Source: Planctomycetota bacterium (GTDB lineage: Bacteria; Planctomycetota; SZUA-567; H5-PLA8). Taken from it: DNA of 64,000 bases. Positions 35,766 through 44,799 of this stretch are shown here, one piece after another (position 1 is the first letter of the stretch; each line of letters starts with the position of its first letter). The stretch is taken from the NCBI GenBank assembly GCA_015075375.1, contig JABTUM010000004.1:659838-723837 (forward strand), given 5' to 3'. The position numbers and the translations under genes were made by a program. A model generated the notes under the pieces. That model was not told where the DNA came from, made no database searches, and saw only the letters and a program-made list of their open reading frames with translations.

Positions 35766-36509
35766 ATGCGGATCGAACTGATCGGCCTGTCCAAGCGCTA
35801 CGGCGGGCTGAAGGCGCTGGACGAAGTCGACCTCGAGATCGAGCCGGGGCAGATCGTGGCGGTTCTCGGGCTCAACGGGGCCGGCAAAACCACCCTGCTG
35901 CGCTGTCTGGCCGGCATCGCCGCGCCCGATCGCGGGATGATCCGCTACGACGGCGAACGATTCGCGCGCGACCGACTGGATCTGCGCCGGAAGTTCTTCT
36001 TTTTGCCCGATTTCCCGCCGCTGTTGCCCGGCGGAACGCTGATCCACCACCTTACTTCCGTCCTTAAACTGTACGAAGCCGATGCGCAGCCGGGCTGGGA
36101 AGATCGTATCGTCGGGCTGCTCAAGGATTTCGACCTGTTGCCCCTGATCGACGCTCCGGCGCAGGCGCTCTCGCGCGGGCAAGCTTACAAATCGGCTCTA
36201 GCGGGCCTGCTGGCGGTAGACCCCGAGCTGTGGTTGCTGGACGAGCCGTTCGCAAGCGGGATGGATCCGCATGGAATTTCCAGTTTCAAACGCGCCTCCC
36301 GCGAAGCAGCCAAGCGCGGGCGAACCGTGCTGTACACCACGCAACTTCTGGATCTCGCCGAAGCGTTTTCCGACCGGGTCTGCGTCATCCACAAGGGCCA
36401 GGTGCGCGCCTTCGACCGGCTCGAAGCTCTGCGTGCCGCCATGGGCTCGAACGGAGGCGTGCTCGAAGATCTGTTCGCGCGGTTGCGCGCAGAGGACGGC
36501 GACGCTTGA
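35766..36509 (+). CDS. ABC transporter ATP-binding protein
   Basis: The 247-residue protein has Walker A GLNGAGKTT at residues 35-43, signature LSRGQ at 135-139 (LSGGQ is usual) and Walker B with LWLLDEP at 155-161. At the H-loop, where a histidine is expected (as in STHLL), it reads TTQLL with Q193. This substitution is rare and may slow ATP hydrolysis. The substrate is unknown. It overlaps the next gene by 4 bases in TTGA. The pair probably forms an export-type ABC complex. Confidence 0.85.
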   Translation: MRIELIGLSKRYGGLKALDEVDLEIEPGQIVAVLGLNGAGKTTLLRCLAGIAAPDRGMIRYDGERFARDRLDLRRKFFFLPDFPPLLPGGTLIHHLTSVLKLYEADAQPGWEDRIVGLLKDFDLLPLIDAPAQALSRGQAYKSALAGLLAVDPELWLLDEPFASGMDPHGISSFKRASREAAKRGRTVLYTTQLLDLAEAFSDRVCVIHKGQVRAFDRLEALRAAMGSNGGVLEDLFARLRAEDGDA

Positions 36510-38248
36510 ACCTGTCCGACCGGGCGCATCGGAAGCGGTTGCGCGCGGCGGCGCGGACGGCACTGCGCGAGTCGTCCGAACTCTGGCGCGAATACAAGCG
36601 CGTACGCAAGGCGCATCGGCGCACGATTCAAGGCGCTTGGCTGTGGTGGCTCTTCGCGCTCCTGTTCTTGTTCGCCGCCGTACACGAACCCCATGCGATG
36701 CCGGGCGTCCTGCTGCTCATCGCGCTGTGGACCACCGGGCAAGCGTTGCGCCAAGCCCATGACCTGCTCGGCCGGCTCGGCAATGGCCCGGAGTTCATCG
36801 CACTGGCGGCGCTGCCCATGCGCGACCGGGATTTCTTCATGCATCAATGGGCGCGGACGCGGCGGCAAGCTTGGGGCTATGCATTTGTATTCGCCGCGGC
36901 CTACACAGTAACGGGGCTGGTCGCCGGCCTGAACGGCTGGCGCTGGCTGGCGGTGCCCATGCTGGCTTGGCTGCAGGGCGAATGCGTCGTCGCGCTGGCG
37001 ACTATGGCCGCGGCGTTCGTGCCGCATTGGCCCTTGGGGCTGGCCGGCGGCATTCTAAGCGTCGGTGCATGGGTGATGTTCGTATTCCGCAGTACCTTTC
37101 TGCCGCAATTACCGCAAATGGCGCAATTGGCCGTTCCGGCCGGTTGGACCAACATGGCTTTGCTGGAAGGCGTGCTGGGCGGCGATCCATGGGCTGTCCT
37201 GGCGACGGTTCCGGCGATCCTGCTGATCTACGCGTGCGGTCCGGCGCTGCGCTTGGCCGCGCGGCAATACGAGATGCCCCTGGACCGGGCGATCTCGCAA
37301 GCCACGGCGGAAAGCCATCTCGATGCAAACCTTGATGCGCGCCTCGATCCGCCGCCGGATGACGAGATGCCGGAACTTGAAGCGCGGGTGCTCGAAGCCG
37401 ACCGCGACGCCGCACGCGCACTCTTGCGTTCGGAGTACGAAGCGGCCTGCGAGTCCTCGGCGCGTGAAATGCTGCGTGCGCCGGGCTGGCGATGGGAGGA
37501 GTTGGGTTTCATCGAACGGTGCGCCGGGCGCTGGTTCACGCCGCGCGAGCGTACCATCGCAGCTTTCATGGAAGGCGCCCCGCCTTCATGGACCGGCGGC
37601 TGGCGGTTCGCAGCGGCTCTGACCGTCTTGGGTGTAGCCTTGATTTGGCTTGCGCCTTGGCTGCCGGGATGGGTGCACCTGCTTCCGGCCATCTTGGCGA
37701 CGCTGTGGGCCTTCGGCATTTCGGGCGGCTACGACAGCGGCTTCGCCATGCTGCCTTGCGGGAACCAGTTCGGGCCGCGCCACAGCTTCTATCCGGTGGG
37801 GTACGCGCAGATGACGCGAATCTTCTTAAAAACCGCGACTCTGCGCGCGCTTTTCTGGCTGCCCTTGGCCACGGCCCATGCGGCAAGCTGGGCAATCAAC
37901 TCCAACTTTTGGGGCGGTACGGCGCTGAGCGGTGCGCTGGTGGCCGTAAAGGCGGTCTGGATCGCCTTGGCCTTTCAACCGCTGATCGCGGCGATGCGCT
38001 TCGCGGGCGGGACGGACGATGTGGAATCGCTGAGCATAACCAACGTTGCGATCTTGCTGATTGCTGCGCTGCCCATCGGGCTGGGTCTGGCCGGCGCCAT
38101 CTTCCTGCTGTACTCGAACGAACGGACGCACATACTCCTGGCGCTGGTGGGCCTGCACCTGGGTCCGCTGCTGTTCTACGCATTGTACGGATGGGTCTAC
38201 CATCGCGGGCGAATCGACTTGCTGCGCAAGACCCCGCCTACGTCATGA
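36506..38248 (+). CDS. ABC transporter membrane protein (ABC-2-like)
   Basis: The 580-residue protein has about eight to ten membrane helices (for example LWWLFALLFLFAAV, GYAFVFAAAYTVTGLV, VVALATMAAAFVP, AVLATVPAILLIYA near the start). A long cytoplasmic stretch at about residues 265-350 is very acidic and Arg rich. The likely start is TTG at 36506, overlapping the stop of the ATPase as TTGA, since no ATG or GTG with a ribosome site follows; GAGG lies 10 bases upstream. The pair is the only transporter near the propellers, so it might export the propeller system's substrate or act independently. Confidence 0.75.
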   Translation: MNLSDRAHRKRLRAAARTALRESSELWREYKRVRKAHRRTIQGAWLWWLFALLFLFAAVHEPHAMPGVLLLIALWTTGQALRQAHDLLGRLGNGPEFIALAALPMRDRDFFMHQWARTRRQAWGYAFVFAAAYTVTGLVAGLNGWRWLAVPMLAWLQGECVVALATMAAAFVPHWPLGLAGGILSVGAWVMFVFRSTFLPQLPQMAQLAVPAGWTNMALLEGVLGGDPWAVLATVPAILLIYACGPALRLAARQYEMPLDRAISQATAESHLDANLDARLDPPPDDEMPELEARVLEADRDAARALLRSEYEAACESSAREMLRAPGWRWEELGFIERCAGRWFTPRERTIAAFMEGAPPSWTGGWRFAAALTVLGVALIWLAPWLPGWVHLLPAILATLWAFGISGGYDSGFAMLPCGNQFGPRHSFYPVGYAQMTRIFLKTATLRALFWLPLATAHAASWAINSNFWGGTALSGALVAVKAVWIALAFQPLIAAMRFAGGTDDVESLSITNVAILLIAALPIGLGLAGAIFLLYSNERTHILLALVGLHLGPLLFYALYGWVYHRGRIDLLRKTPPTS

Positions 38249-38261
38249 GTCCACGAGCCAA

Positions 38262-38296
38262 ATGAAAACTCCGCGGGGTTGCCCGCGGAGCTTTAT
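38262..38296. terminator. Bidirectional terminator between the ABC pair and argG
   Basis: A 9-bp perfect stem, CTCCGCGGG (38269-38277) with CCCGCGGAG (38282-38290), has a 4-base loop. It is flanked by CTTTAT on the plus strand and by TTTTCATTT on the minus strand, so it can end transcripts from both converging units. Confidence 0.75.
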
Positions 38297-38330
38297 AGAA
38301 GTCAAACACGGCTTGGTTTCGGCGCCGCGC

Positions 38331-39545
38331 CTAACGCTTGGTTCCGCGCGCGCGGATCTGCGCCTGGATGCGCGTGGGCAGGCCCTGGATGCGCAGGAAT
38401 CCGGTCGCGTCGTCCTGGTTGTAGCTCCCGCCGCCTTCCATCGTCGCGACCGATTCGTCGTAGAGGCTGTGGGGACTTTTGCGGCCCACCGTCCGCACGC
38501 CGCCCTTGTAAAGTTCGACCTTCACCGTGCCGGTCACGTGGCGCTGCGATTCGTCGATCAGCGCGTCCAGGCATTCCTTGGCCGGATGGAACCAGAAGCC
38601 GTCGTAGACGAGCTGCGCGTACGTCGGGATCAGGCCGTCGCGGATCTGAGCGACCTTGCGATCCTGGGTGATGCCTTCAAGATCGCGGTGCGCTTCGTAC
38701 AGCACCGTCGCTCCGGGAGCTTCGTAGACCCCGCGGCTCTTCATGCCGACGAAGCGGTTCTCGACCATATCGACGATCCCCACCCCGTTGCGTCCGGCGA
38801 TGGCGTTCAATTCGTTGAGCAGCGCCACGGGCCCGAGCGGCTTGCCGTTCAATCCCACCGGATAGCCGCGTTCGAATTCGATCTCCACCGTCTCGATCTT
38901 GTCCGGCGCTTTCGCGGGCGGCGTGACGAGTTGGTACATCTCGTCGCGCGGGCGCAGCCACGGATCTTCCAGTTCGCCGGCCTCGTGGCTGCGGTGCTGG
39001 ATATTCGGATCGGTGGACCAGGGCTTGGAGGCGCTGGCTTGGATCGGAATGCCGTGCTTGGCGGCGTATTCGATGGCTTCTTTGCGGCCGGGGATAAGCT
39101 TGCGGAATTCGGCGTCGCGCCAGGGCGCGATGATCTTCGCGCCGGGCACCAGCGCATACGCAGCCAGTTCGAAGCGGCACTGGTCGTTGCCTTTGCCCGT
39201 CGCGCCGTGCGCGATGACGGACGTGCCTTCGGCTTTGGCGACATCGCAGATGGCCTTGATCATGAACGGGCGCGCGATGCTCGTCCCGAGCAGGTAGCGT
39301 CCTTCGTACTTGGCCTGCGCGCGGATGCACTGATAGACGCCCTGCTTGACGAACTCCTCGGTGATGTCGCGGATCATGAACTTCGTCGCGCCGCTGCCGA
39401 GCGCCTTCTTCTCGAACTGGATGTCTTCCTGCTGGCCGACGTCGATGGTCACGCAGACGACTTCGTACCCCTTCTGCGCCAGCCAGTGAACGATGACGCT
39501 CGTATCGAGCCCACCGGAGTAAAGAAGAATGCACTTCTCGGCCAT
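38331..39545 (-). CDS. argG: Argininosuccinate synthase
   Basis: The 404-residue protein condenses citrulline and aspartate with ATP to argininosuccinate in arginine synthesis. It starts MAEKCILLYSGGLDTSVIVHWL with the PP-loop SGGLDTS, and HGATGKGNDQCRFE (about residues 115-128) is diagnostic for ArgG. AAAGGA lies 8 bases before the ATG at 39545. It is a single gene with terminator sharing, no other arg genes near. Confidence 0.95.
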   Translation of the reverse strand: MAEKCILLYSGGLDTSVIVHWLAQKGYEVVCVTIDVGQQEDIQFEKKALGSGATKFMIRDITEEFVKQGVYQCIRAQAKYEGRYLLGTSIARPFMIKAICDVAKAEGTSVIAHGATGKGNDQCRFELAAYALVPGAKIIAPWRDAEFRKLIPGRKEAIEYAAKHGIPIQASASKPWSTDPNIQHRSHEAGELEDPWLRPRDEMYQLVTPPAKAPDKIETVEIEFERGYPVGLNGKPLGPVALLNELNAIAGRNGVGIVDMVENRFVGMKSRGVYEAPGATVLYEAHRDLEGITQDRKVAQIRDGLIPTYAQLVYDGFWFHPAKECLDALIDESQRHVTGTVKVELYKGGVRTVGRKSPHSLYDESVATMEGGGSYNQDDATGFLRIQGLPTRIQAQIRARGTKR

Positions 39546-39927
39546 GACCGGAATCCTTTCGCGAAGCCCGCCACTCCGTCGCGCGCACACGGCGGGAAAG
39601 CGGATCAGGTTACCGGGCCGCGGGCGCGCCGCAAGTGGCCCCAGACCGCATCGAGCGCCGATCGCCGCATGATTGGAAATACATTCAAGCCAGTACGCTT
39701 ACGTACGTCACTGATGTGTAGGGCGCCGCGCTCGCAAAGGAGGTTTAAACGAGTACTGCACGCGTGCAAGGATTCGTTGCGTGACCGCGAAAGGGTTCGT
39801 TTCGTTAAACGGAATAGAGTCTTGAGCCGAAGCCATATTTAGAACGAAGGCTTTCAAGGCCAAGAACGTTGAACGAGGTGAAGTGCGAACCCGGCGCAGT
39901 CGATAATCAACCGGGAGGATGCAGACG
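39546..39927. other. Gene-free stretch upstream of argG and the 68-residue gene
   Basis: These 382 bases hold no convincing gene. They do hold a perfect ribosome site AAGGAGGT at 39737-39744, but no ATG, GTG or TTG lies at a usable distance. A possible CTG-started frame of about 28 codons (39756 on) is too weak to call. It may be part of a leader or a small RNA for the gene at 39928. It must also contain the argG promoter on the other strand. Confidence 0.45.
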
Positions 39928-40134
39928 ATGAAAAAGATCACGAAGCTGCGGACGGTAGAAGATACGGTGCGGATGTTGCACACGGTTTGTGAAGCGGTGG
40001 ATATGCGTTTGGAACGCATGCGGAACGAAGGCGCGGATACAGATCGCTTGGCGCGGGAGCGGCGGCGGCGGGAGCTGCTGGTTGAGACGCTTAAGGCGGT
40101 CCAGGAAACCGGTGCGAGCGCCTGCGCTAACTAG
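39928..40134 (+). CDS. Small 68-residue helical protein of unknown function
   Basis: The 68-residue protein reads MKKITKLRTVEDTVRM followed by amphipathic helices with a basic cluster RERRRRELL. GGAGG at 39914-39918 is 9 bases before this ATG; an upstream ATG at 39919 would overlap the ribosome site. It ends before a strong terminator, which supports a real transcript. I do not recognise the family; a helical regulatory or nucleoid role is only a guess. Confidence 0.65.
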   Translation: MKKITKLRTVEDTVRMLHTVCEAVDMRLERMRNEGADTDRLARERRRRELLVETLKAVQETGASACAN

Positions 40135-40160
40135 CGCTCTTGCTTTTCCAATGCTCTTGA

Positions 40161-40192
40161 AAGCCTCCCTCCACGGGAGGCTTTATTTTTTA
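40161..40192 (+). terminator. Rho-independent terminator after the 68-residue gene
   Basis: Stem AAGCCTCCC (40161-40169) with GGGAGGCTT (40175-40183), loop TCCAC, followed by TATTTTTT. It is a clear intrinsic terminator. Confidence 0.88.
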
Positions 40193-40233
40193 AGTACTTT
40201 CATTTAAATATGTTACATGAAAAATAGAAATCA

Positions 40234-40270
40234 TTGACATTCTGGTATAGTCGGGTGTATTCGGGTCTAT
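40234..40270 (+). promoter_or_regulatory. Promoter and candidate operator overlapping the start of the second GntR-LacI gene
   Basis: TTGACA at 40234-40239 is a perfect -35 box. TGTATT at 40256-40261 can serve as -10 after a 16-base spacer, placing the transcript start at or next to the ATG at 40269. TCGGGTGTAT and TCGGGTCTAT at 40251-40270 are tandem 10-bp near repeats. The composite TATAG, GGTGTAT, TCTAT (40246-40270) matches the one before the first such regulator at 27282-27305. Confidence 0.55.
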
Positions 40271-41417
40271 GATCAGCTTGCGCCGTGATGACCCGATGCC
40301 GCTTTACCTCCAGGTCAAGGAGAGCTTGAAGCGAGAGATTCTGGCCGGGCGCTTTCTGGCTGACCAGCCGATTCCGGACGAACGGAGCTTGGCGGACGAG
40401 CTGGGCTTGAGCCGGATGACGGTCCGGCGGGCGCTGGTCGAGCTGACGGAAGAAGGCTTGTTGCAGCGGATTTCCGGGCGCGGGACGTTCGTGCGGCGTC
40501 CGGGCGCGGAGCCCACGCCGCCGGAGTTGCCGCCCATGGCAGCACCTGGTGCGGCAATTAAGGTAGGGCTCGTGATCCGCGGCGAGCGGATCGACGCTCG
40601 CGACGGATTATTTTACGCACGTGTGCTGCAGGGCATGCACTTGGAGTGCGGCGCCGGAGTTTCGCTGGGCATGCGCCCGCTGCTGGAAAAGCACGCCGAC
40701 GACTTGGCGCTCCGCTTGACCCAAGAAGCGGATTTAAGCGGCGTGATCGTGATCGGCATCACCGATCGCCCCACCTTGTATGCGCTGCTGGGCACGGGCA
40801 AGCCGACGGTGTTGTACGACTGCGCGATGCCGTCGCATCCGGCGGCCTTCGATTTCGTGACGCACGCCAACGAGGAAGGCGGATACCTCGCGGCATCGGC
40901 CTTGCTGGATCTGGGTCATCGCGACGCCGCGTTCTTCGTGCATGCCTCGAGCGACGATCCGCGCAACGCGGTGCTGGGCGAGATCGCCGCCGACCGCAAG
41001 GCCGGCTTCGAGCGCGCGTTCCGGTCGCGCGGCATCGATTTGGCGCCCGAGCGCCTGATGCCGGTTCCGCCGAGCGGACGCCAAGCGTACGAGAACGCCG
41101 CGCGACTCTTTCGCGCCGGTCCGCCGCCCACGGCTCTGGCCTGCACGACCGACGAGATGGCCTTGGGCGCGCTGGCCGCGGCCAAGGACGCCGGCTTGCG
41201 CGTGCCCGAAGACATCAGCATCGTGGGTTTCGGCGAGATGGGCTACTTTTCCTCGCCGGGCCTTTCGACGGTACACATGGAGCTGGAACCCTCCGGCGCG
41301 GCGGCGGTGCGCCTGCTTCGCGAGCGCATCGCCCGTCCGGAACTGCCCGCGCGCCGAGAGGTTTTCCCCGTTGCTTTTGTCGGCCGCGAGAGCTTGGCCG
41401 CTCCGCGCACCACGTGA
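40269..41417 (+). CDS. GntR-LacI hybrid transcriptional regulator, second copy
   Basis: The 382-residue protein has a GntR winged helix near residues 10-75 (PLYLQVKESLKREILAGRF, then DERSLADELGLSRMTVRRALVEL). The LacI-like ligand domain begins near residue 97 and includes ANEEGGYLAASALLDLGHRDAAFF. No Shine-Dalgarno sequence is seen before the ATG, and the promoter sits so close that the transcript may be leaderless. It precedes the DUF4091 gene by 40 bp and probably controls it. It is a paralogue of 27335. Confidence 0.85.
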   Translation: MISLRRDDPMPLYLQVKESLKREILAGRFLADQPIPDERSLADELGLSRMTVRRALVELTEEGLLQRISGRGTFVRRPGAEPTPPELPPMAAPGAAIKVGLVIRGERIDARDGLFYARVLQGMHLECGAGVSLGMRPLLEKHADDLALRLTQEADLSGVIVIGITDRPTLYALLGTGKPTVLYDCAMPSHPAAFDFVTHANEEGGYLAASALLDLGHRDAAFFVHASSDDPRNAVLGEIAADRKAGFERAFRSRGIDLAPERLMPVPPSGRQAYENAARLFRAGPPPTALACTTDEMALGALAAAKDAGLRVPEDISIVGFGEMGYFSSPGLSTVHMELEPSGAAAVRLLRERIARPELPARREVFPVAFVGRESLAAPRTT

Positions 41418-41457
41418 ACGCATTCAGGATTCGAGCCTTACCTTTAAGGAGCCGCCT

Positions 41458-44400
41458 ATGTCCACGCTGACTCGCTTCGCCTTCCTGCTCACCGTGCTTC
41501 TGACGGCCGCCACCGGCCTCGACGCAAGCGAACGGGAAGCGCTGCTCTTCGATTTCGAATCGCAGCAGCAAGCGTTCGAATCCCCCGAGCGGATCGAATG
41601 CGTACCGGACCATGCGACGCAGGGAAAGTTCGCGGGCAAGGTGAAGCTCGACCAGCCCTTCTCGCCCAACGTCTTCTTTTTTGCGGGGACCAACCACGGC
41701 GGGAAGTGGGGCGAGTACGACCAACTGGTGTACGACGTCTTCGTCGAAGGCGGCGCGGTCAAGATCTCGGGCTTTATCCGAGACAAGGACGGGAAGGACT
41801 GGTGGACGCGGCACAACTTCGAGTTCACGCTGCAGCCGGGTAAACGCAAACTCGCCTTCTCGCTTGGGCTCCTGAACCGCCAGAACGGCAAGGGCGCGCT
41901 GGATCTTAAGAACCTGGAGATGATCGCGATTCTGTTCGCGAGCGACGATCCGAAGTCGCCGGCGACGATCTACCTGGATCATGCGCGGCTCGTGAAGGGC
42001 ACCGGAAGCTTCGAGACGAAGGTGCTCTACTCATTCGAAGGTTCGGACCCGGGCAAGATCGAGCTGGAAGACTATCCCGAGGACTTCAAAGGCAAGTCTT
42101 CGATGGCGCCCGCCGCCGAGCATGCCACGGAAGGAAAGCAGGCGCTGAAGCTGGAAAGCCGCGCGCCGGCGGGGAACGTGCAATTCAGCGGCTTCGAAGC
42201 CGACTGGAGCAGCTACGACACGCTGGCGATCGATATCTTTAATCCATCGGAAAAGCCGGTGGGCGTCGGCGGCTGGATCCGGGCCAAGGACGTGAACGCC
42301 GGCTACTGGGACCGCCACAACTGGGAGCGCATGCTCAAACCGGGCTTGAACACCTTGCGCCTTTCGGTCGGGGGCATGACCGGCCCCAACGGCGGCAAGC
42401 CCATCGAAGTAAAGGAGATCAAGAAGTTCAACCTGGCCGTGGACCGGGCCACGATCTTCATCGACAACGTGCGGTTGGTGAAGGGCGTCGAGGAGATTCC
42501 CGTCGCGGGCTTGAAGCGCTTCGATTTCGGCCCGCAAAACGCCGCGGTGATGCCGGCGTTCACGAAGGTCACGCGCGAGGACGCGTACGCGGCGGGCAAA
42601 GGCTTCGGCTGGCTGCCCGGCGGGCAGTTCGGGCGCGACTTCGACATCAACGAGGTACTGGGCCGGCACCGGCCGACGGACGATCTGTGCCGCGATTTCT
42701 GCCAGCCCACGAACGCGAGCTTCGCGGTCGATCTGCCCGACGGAACCTACGGCGTCTGGCTGATGCTCGGCCCGCCCGGAAACGGCTGGGGGCAGACCTT
42801 CGCTCGCCGCGTCGTCCGCGCCAATGGGAAGACGGTCGTGGAGCAAACCTTCGATGCGGAAAGCTTCAAGGCTTACGAGCATCGCTTCCAGGACGAAGAG
42901 GATCTGCCCGGCGACGATCTGTACGAAAAGTACATCGCCAAGCTGTTCATGCCGCAACGCTTCGAGGTTCAGGTGACCGGCGGGCAGCTCAAGCTCGATT
43001 TCGAAGGCGCGTGGTGGAGCGTGATGCTCAACGGCCTGGCGATCTGGCCGAAGGAAAGCGCCAACGACGCGGAGCGCTGGCTGGCCGGCTTCGATGGATT
43101 TCGTAAGGACCAGTTCCAGGCGCAGCACGTCGAAAAGGCGCCTCCGGCAGGGCCCGCGTACGAAGCCTCGGCCGAAGAGAAGGCGCGCGGGTACGTGCCG
43201 TTCGTGCACGCAGCCGACCGGCGCATCGAGGTGAACTCGCAGCCCAGCGCGGAAGAAGCCAAGCGCAGCGCGATTGACATGGCCGGCGTGCCGGGCGAAC
43301 CCGTAAACGGCTGCTTCGGATTGCTGCCGCTCAAGAACCTTGGAGCGATCGAGCGCGCAAGTTGCACGGTGAAGCACGCACAGTCGGGCAAGACGCTGGC
43401 CGCAAAGGTGCGCGTGCTGCGCTACAAGGCGCTGAACCGGACCGCCGTCTACGTGATCACGCCGAAGTATCTGGATGAGGTTGCCGTGCGGCCCGTCGAG
43501 TTGCGCCCCGGCGTGACGCGCTCCTTCTGGGTCACGTTCGAGCTGCCCGAGGATGCCGAAGCCGGCGCCTACGCGGGCGAACTGGCGCTGGCCGGCGCTC
43601 AATTTCCCGAAGTGAAGGTTCCCGTCTCGCTCGAGGTCTGGGGGCTTAAACTCCCCGAGCCGGCGTTCCCGATGGGAATGTTCATGATGGGGCCGTCGCA
43701 AGCGTACCTGGCCCTGGACTCCACCGGCGAAGCGTATTGGCAGGCGTGGAAGGAGATACTTGCCGATGCGCGCGCGCACGGCCTGACCAGCGTCGATCCG
43801 CTGGTGGCCATCCCGCTCAAGAAGTTCGAGAACGGCAAGGCGGAGATCGATTTCTCCGGCATGGACCGCTGGATGGAATTGGCGCGCGCGGCGGGCTTCA
43901 CGCAGGAACTGAACGGCTACGGCATCGGCACGGGCGTCTCGCTGCGCGTGCAGGCCGATCACGCCGCCGAAGCGAAGAAGTGGGGCGCCGCAAGCTACGC
44001 CGAACTGGTCAAAGCGTACTTCGACGCGGTGCGCGAGCACGCGAAGGCGAAGAACTGGCTGCCCATCGCCTTCTGCACCGACGACGAGTACATCGTCCAC
44101 CCGGGCAGCGTCCCCGCGAAGCTGGCGGAGCATCACCGCATCCTGCAGGCAAGCGCGCCGGGTTTCCGCTTCGTGGCCTTCGACAGCAGCTACCTCGGCG
44201 ATCCCGCGAAAACTCCCCCGGGCATGGCCGAAGCGCTGGCCGATATCGATACCTGGGGCGCAGGACTGCACTCGCCGCGCGATGCCGAGGTGGTATCCAA
44301 GGCGGGCCGGCGCTTGTGGCTCTACAACACCGGCATGAACCGCTTCAGCTTCGGGACGTACATGTACTTCGCGCGCACGAAGTACGGCGTTCAAGGCTTC

Positions 44401-44796
44401 TTCCAGTGGGTCTACAACGGCGGCGGGACGTACGGGAACTTCTATCTCGCTTCGCACAACGAAGCGCATTACGGCGTGACCTATCCGTCCACGCGCGGCC
44501 TGCGCAGCACACCGGTCTGGGAATGGATCCGCGCCGGTTGCTGGGACCACCGCTACCTGGAAGCCGCGGGCAAACTTATCAAGGAAGCGCATGCCTCCGG
44601 CAAGGCGTCGGCCGAAGCGCAGGCGCTTCAAGCAGCGATCGACGGCGTGCTCGCGCAACTCACGTTCGGCAAGTCGAATGCCGACGCCCGCGATGGCGAA
44701 GGCAAGGCCGACAATCCGTTCAGCCCAGAGAAGATGGAAGCCTTCAAACGTAAGGTGGCGGCGGGCATTTCCAAGCTGCAGGCCGCGCTTAAATAG
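41458..44796 (+). CDS. Large exported DUF4091/glycosidase-like protein
   Basis: The 1112-residue protein has a signal peptide (MSTLTRFAFLLTVLLTAATG). Two N-terminal carbohydrate-binding-like repeats, each ending in IYLDHARLVKG or FIDNVRLVKG, span about residues 25-180 and 190-350. A beta-rich domain follows, and the C-terminal half holds a (beta/alpha)8-like region preceded by GAYAGELALAG and VSLEVWGLKLPEP, as seen in DUF4091 glycoside-hydrolase-like proteins. FCTDDEY and FFQWVYNGG lie in the barrel and may hold acidic catalytic residues. AAGGAG lies 8 bases before the ATG. It likely acts on an extracellular glycan. Confidence 0.78.
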   Translation: MSTLTRFAFLLTVLLTAATGLDASEREALLFDFESQQQAFESPERIECVPDHATQGKFAGKVKLDQPFSPNVFFFAGTNHGGKWGEYDQLVYDVFVEGGAVKISGFIRDKDGKDWWTRHNFEFTLQPGKRKLAFSLGLLNRQNGKGALDLKNLEMIAILFASDDPKSPATIYLDHARLVKGTGSFETKVLYSFEGSDPGKIELEDYPEDFKGKSSMAPAAEHATEGKQALKLESRAPAGNVQFSGFEADWSSYDTLAIDIFNPSEKPVGVGGWIRAKDVNAGYWDRHNWERMLKPGLNTLRLSVGGMTGPNGGKPIEVKEIKKFNLAVDRATIFIDNVRLVKGVEEIPVAGLKRFDFGPQNAAVMPAFTKVTREDAYAAGKGFGWLPGGQFGRDFDINEVLGRHRPTDDLCRDFCQPTNASFAVDLPDGTYGVWLMLGPPGNGWGQTFARRVVRANGKTVVEQTFDAESFKAYEHRFQDEEDLPGDDLYEKYIAKLFMPQRFEVQVTGGQLKLDFEGAWWSVMLNGLAIWPKESANDAERWLAGFDGFRKDQFQAQHVEKAPPAGPAYEASAEEKARGYVPFVHAADRRIEVNSQPSAEEAKRSAIDMAGVPGEPVNGCFGLLPLKNLGAIERASCTVKHAQSGKTLAAKVRVLRYKALNRTAVYVITPKYLDEVAVRPVELRPGVTRSFWVTFELPEDAEAGAYAGELALAGAQFPEVKVPVSLEVWGLKLPEPAFPMGMFMMGPSQAYLALDSTGEAYWQAWKEILADARAHGLTSVDPLVAIPLKKFENGKAEIDFSGMDRWMELARAAGFTQELNGYGIGTGVSLRVQADHAAEAKKWGAASYAELVKAYFDAVREHAKAKNWLPIAFCTDDEYIVHPGSVPAKLAEHHRILQASAPGFRFVAFDSSYLGDPAKTPPGMAEALADIDTWGAGLHSPRDAEVVSKAGRRLWLYNTGMNRFSFGTYMYFARTKYGVQGFFQWVYNGGGTYGNFYLASHNEAHYGVTYPSTRGLRSTPVWEWIRAGCWDHRYLEAAGKLIKEAHASGKASAEAQALQAAIDGVLAQLTFGKSNADARDGEGKADNPFSPEKMEAFKRKVAAGISKLQAALK

Positions 44797-44799
44797 GAC

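Noticed and set aside
39756..39842. CTG-started 28-codon frame after the perfect ribosome site AAGGAGGT
   Set aside because: CTG starts are rare and there is no further support; listed only as part of the gene-free stretch.
42031..44658. Minus-strand open frame of 875 residues opposite the DUF4091 gene
   Set aside because: Antisense shadow with His/Arg/Ala bias; the plus strand has a signal peptide, domain repeats and a ribosome site.
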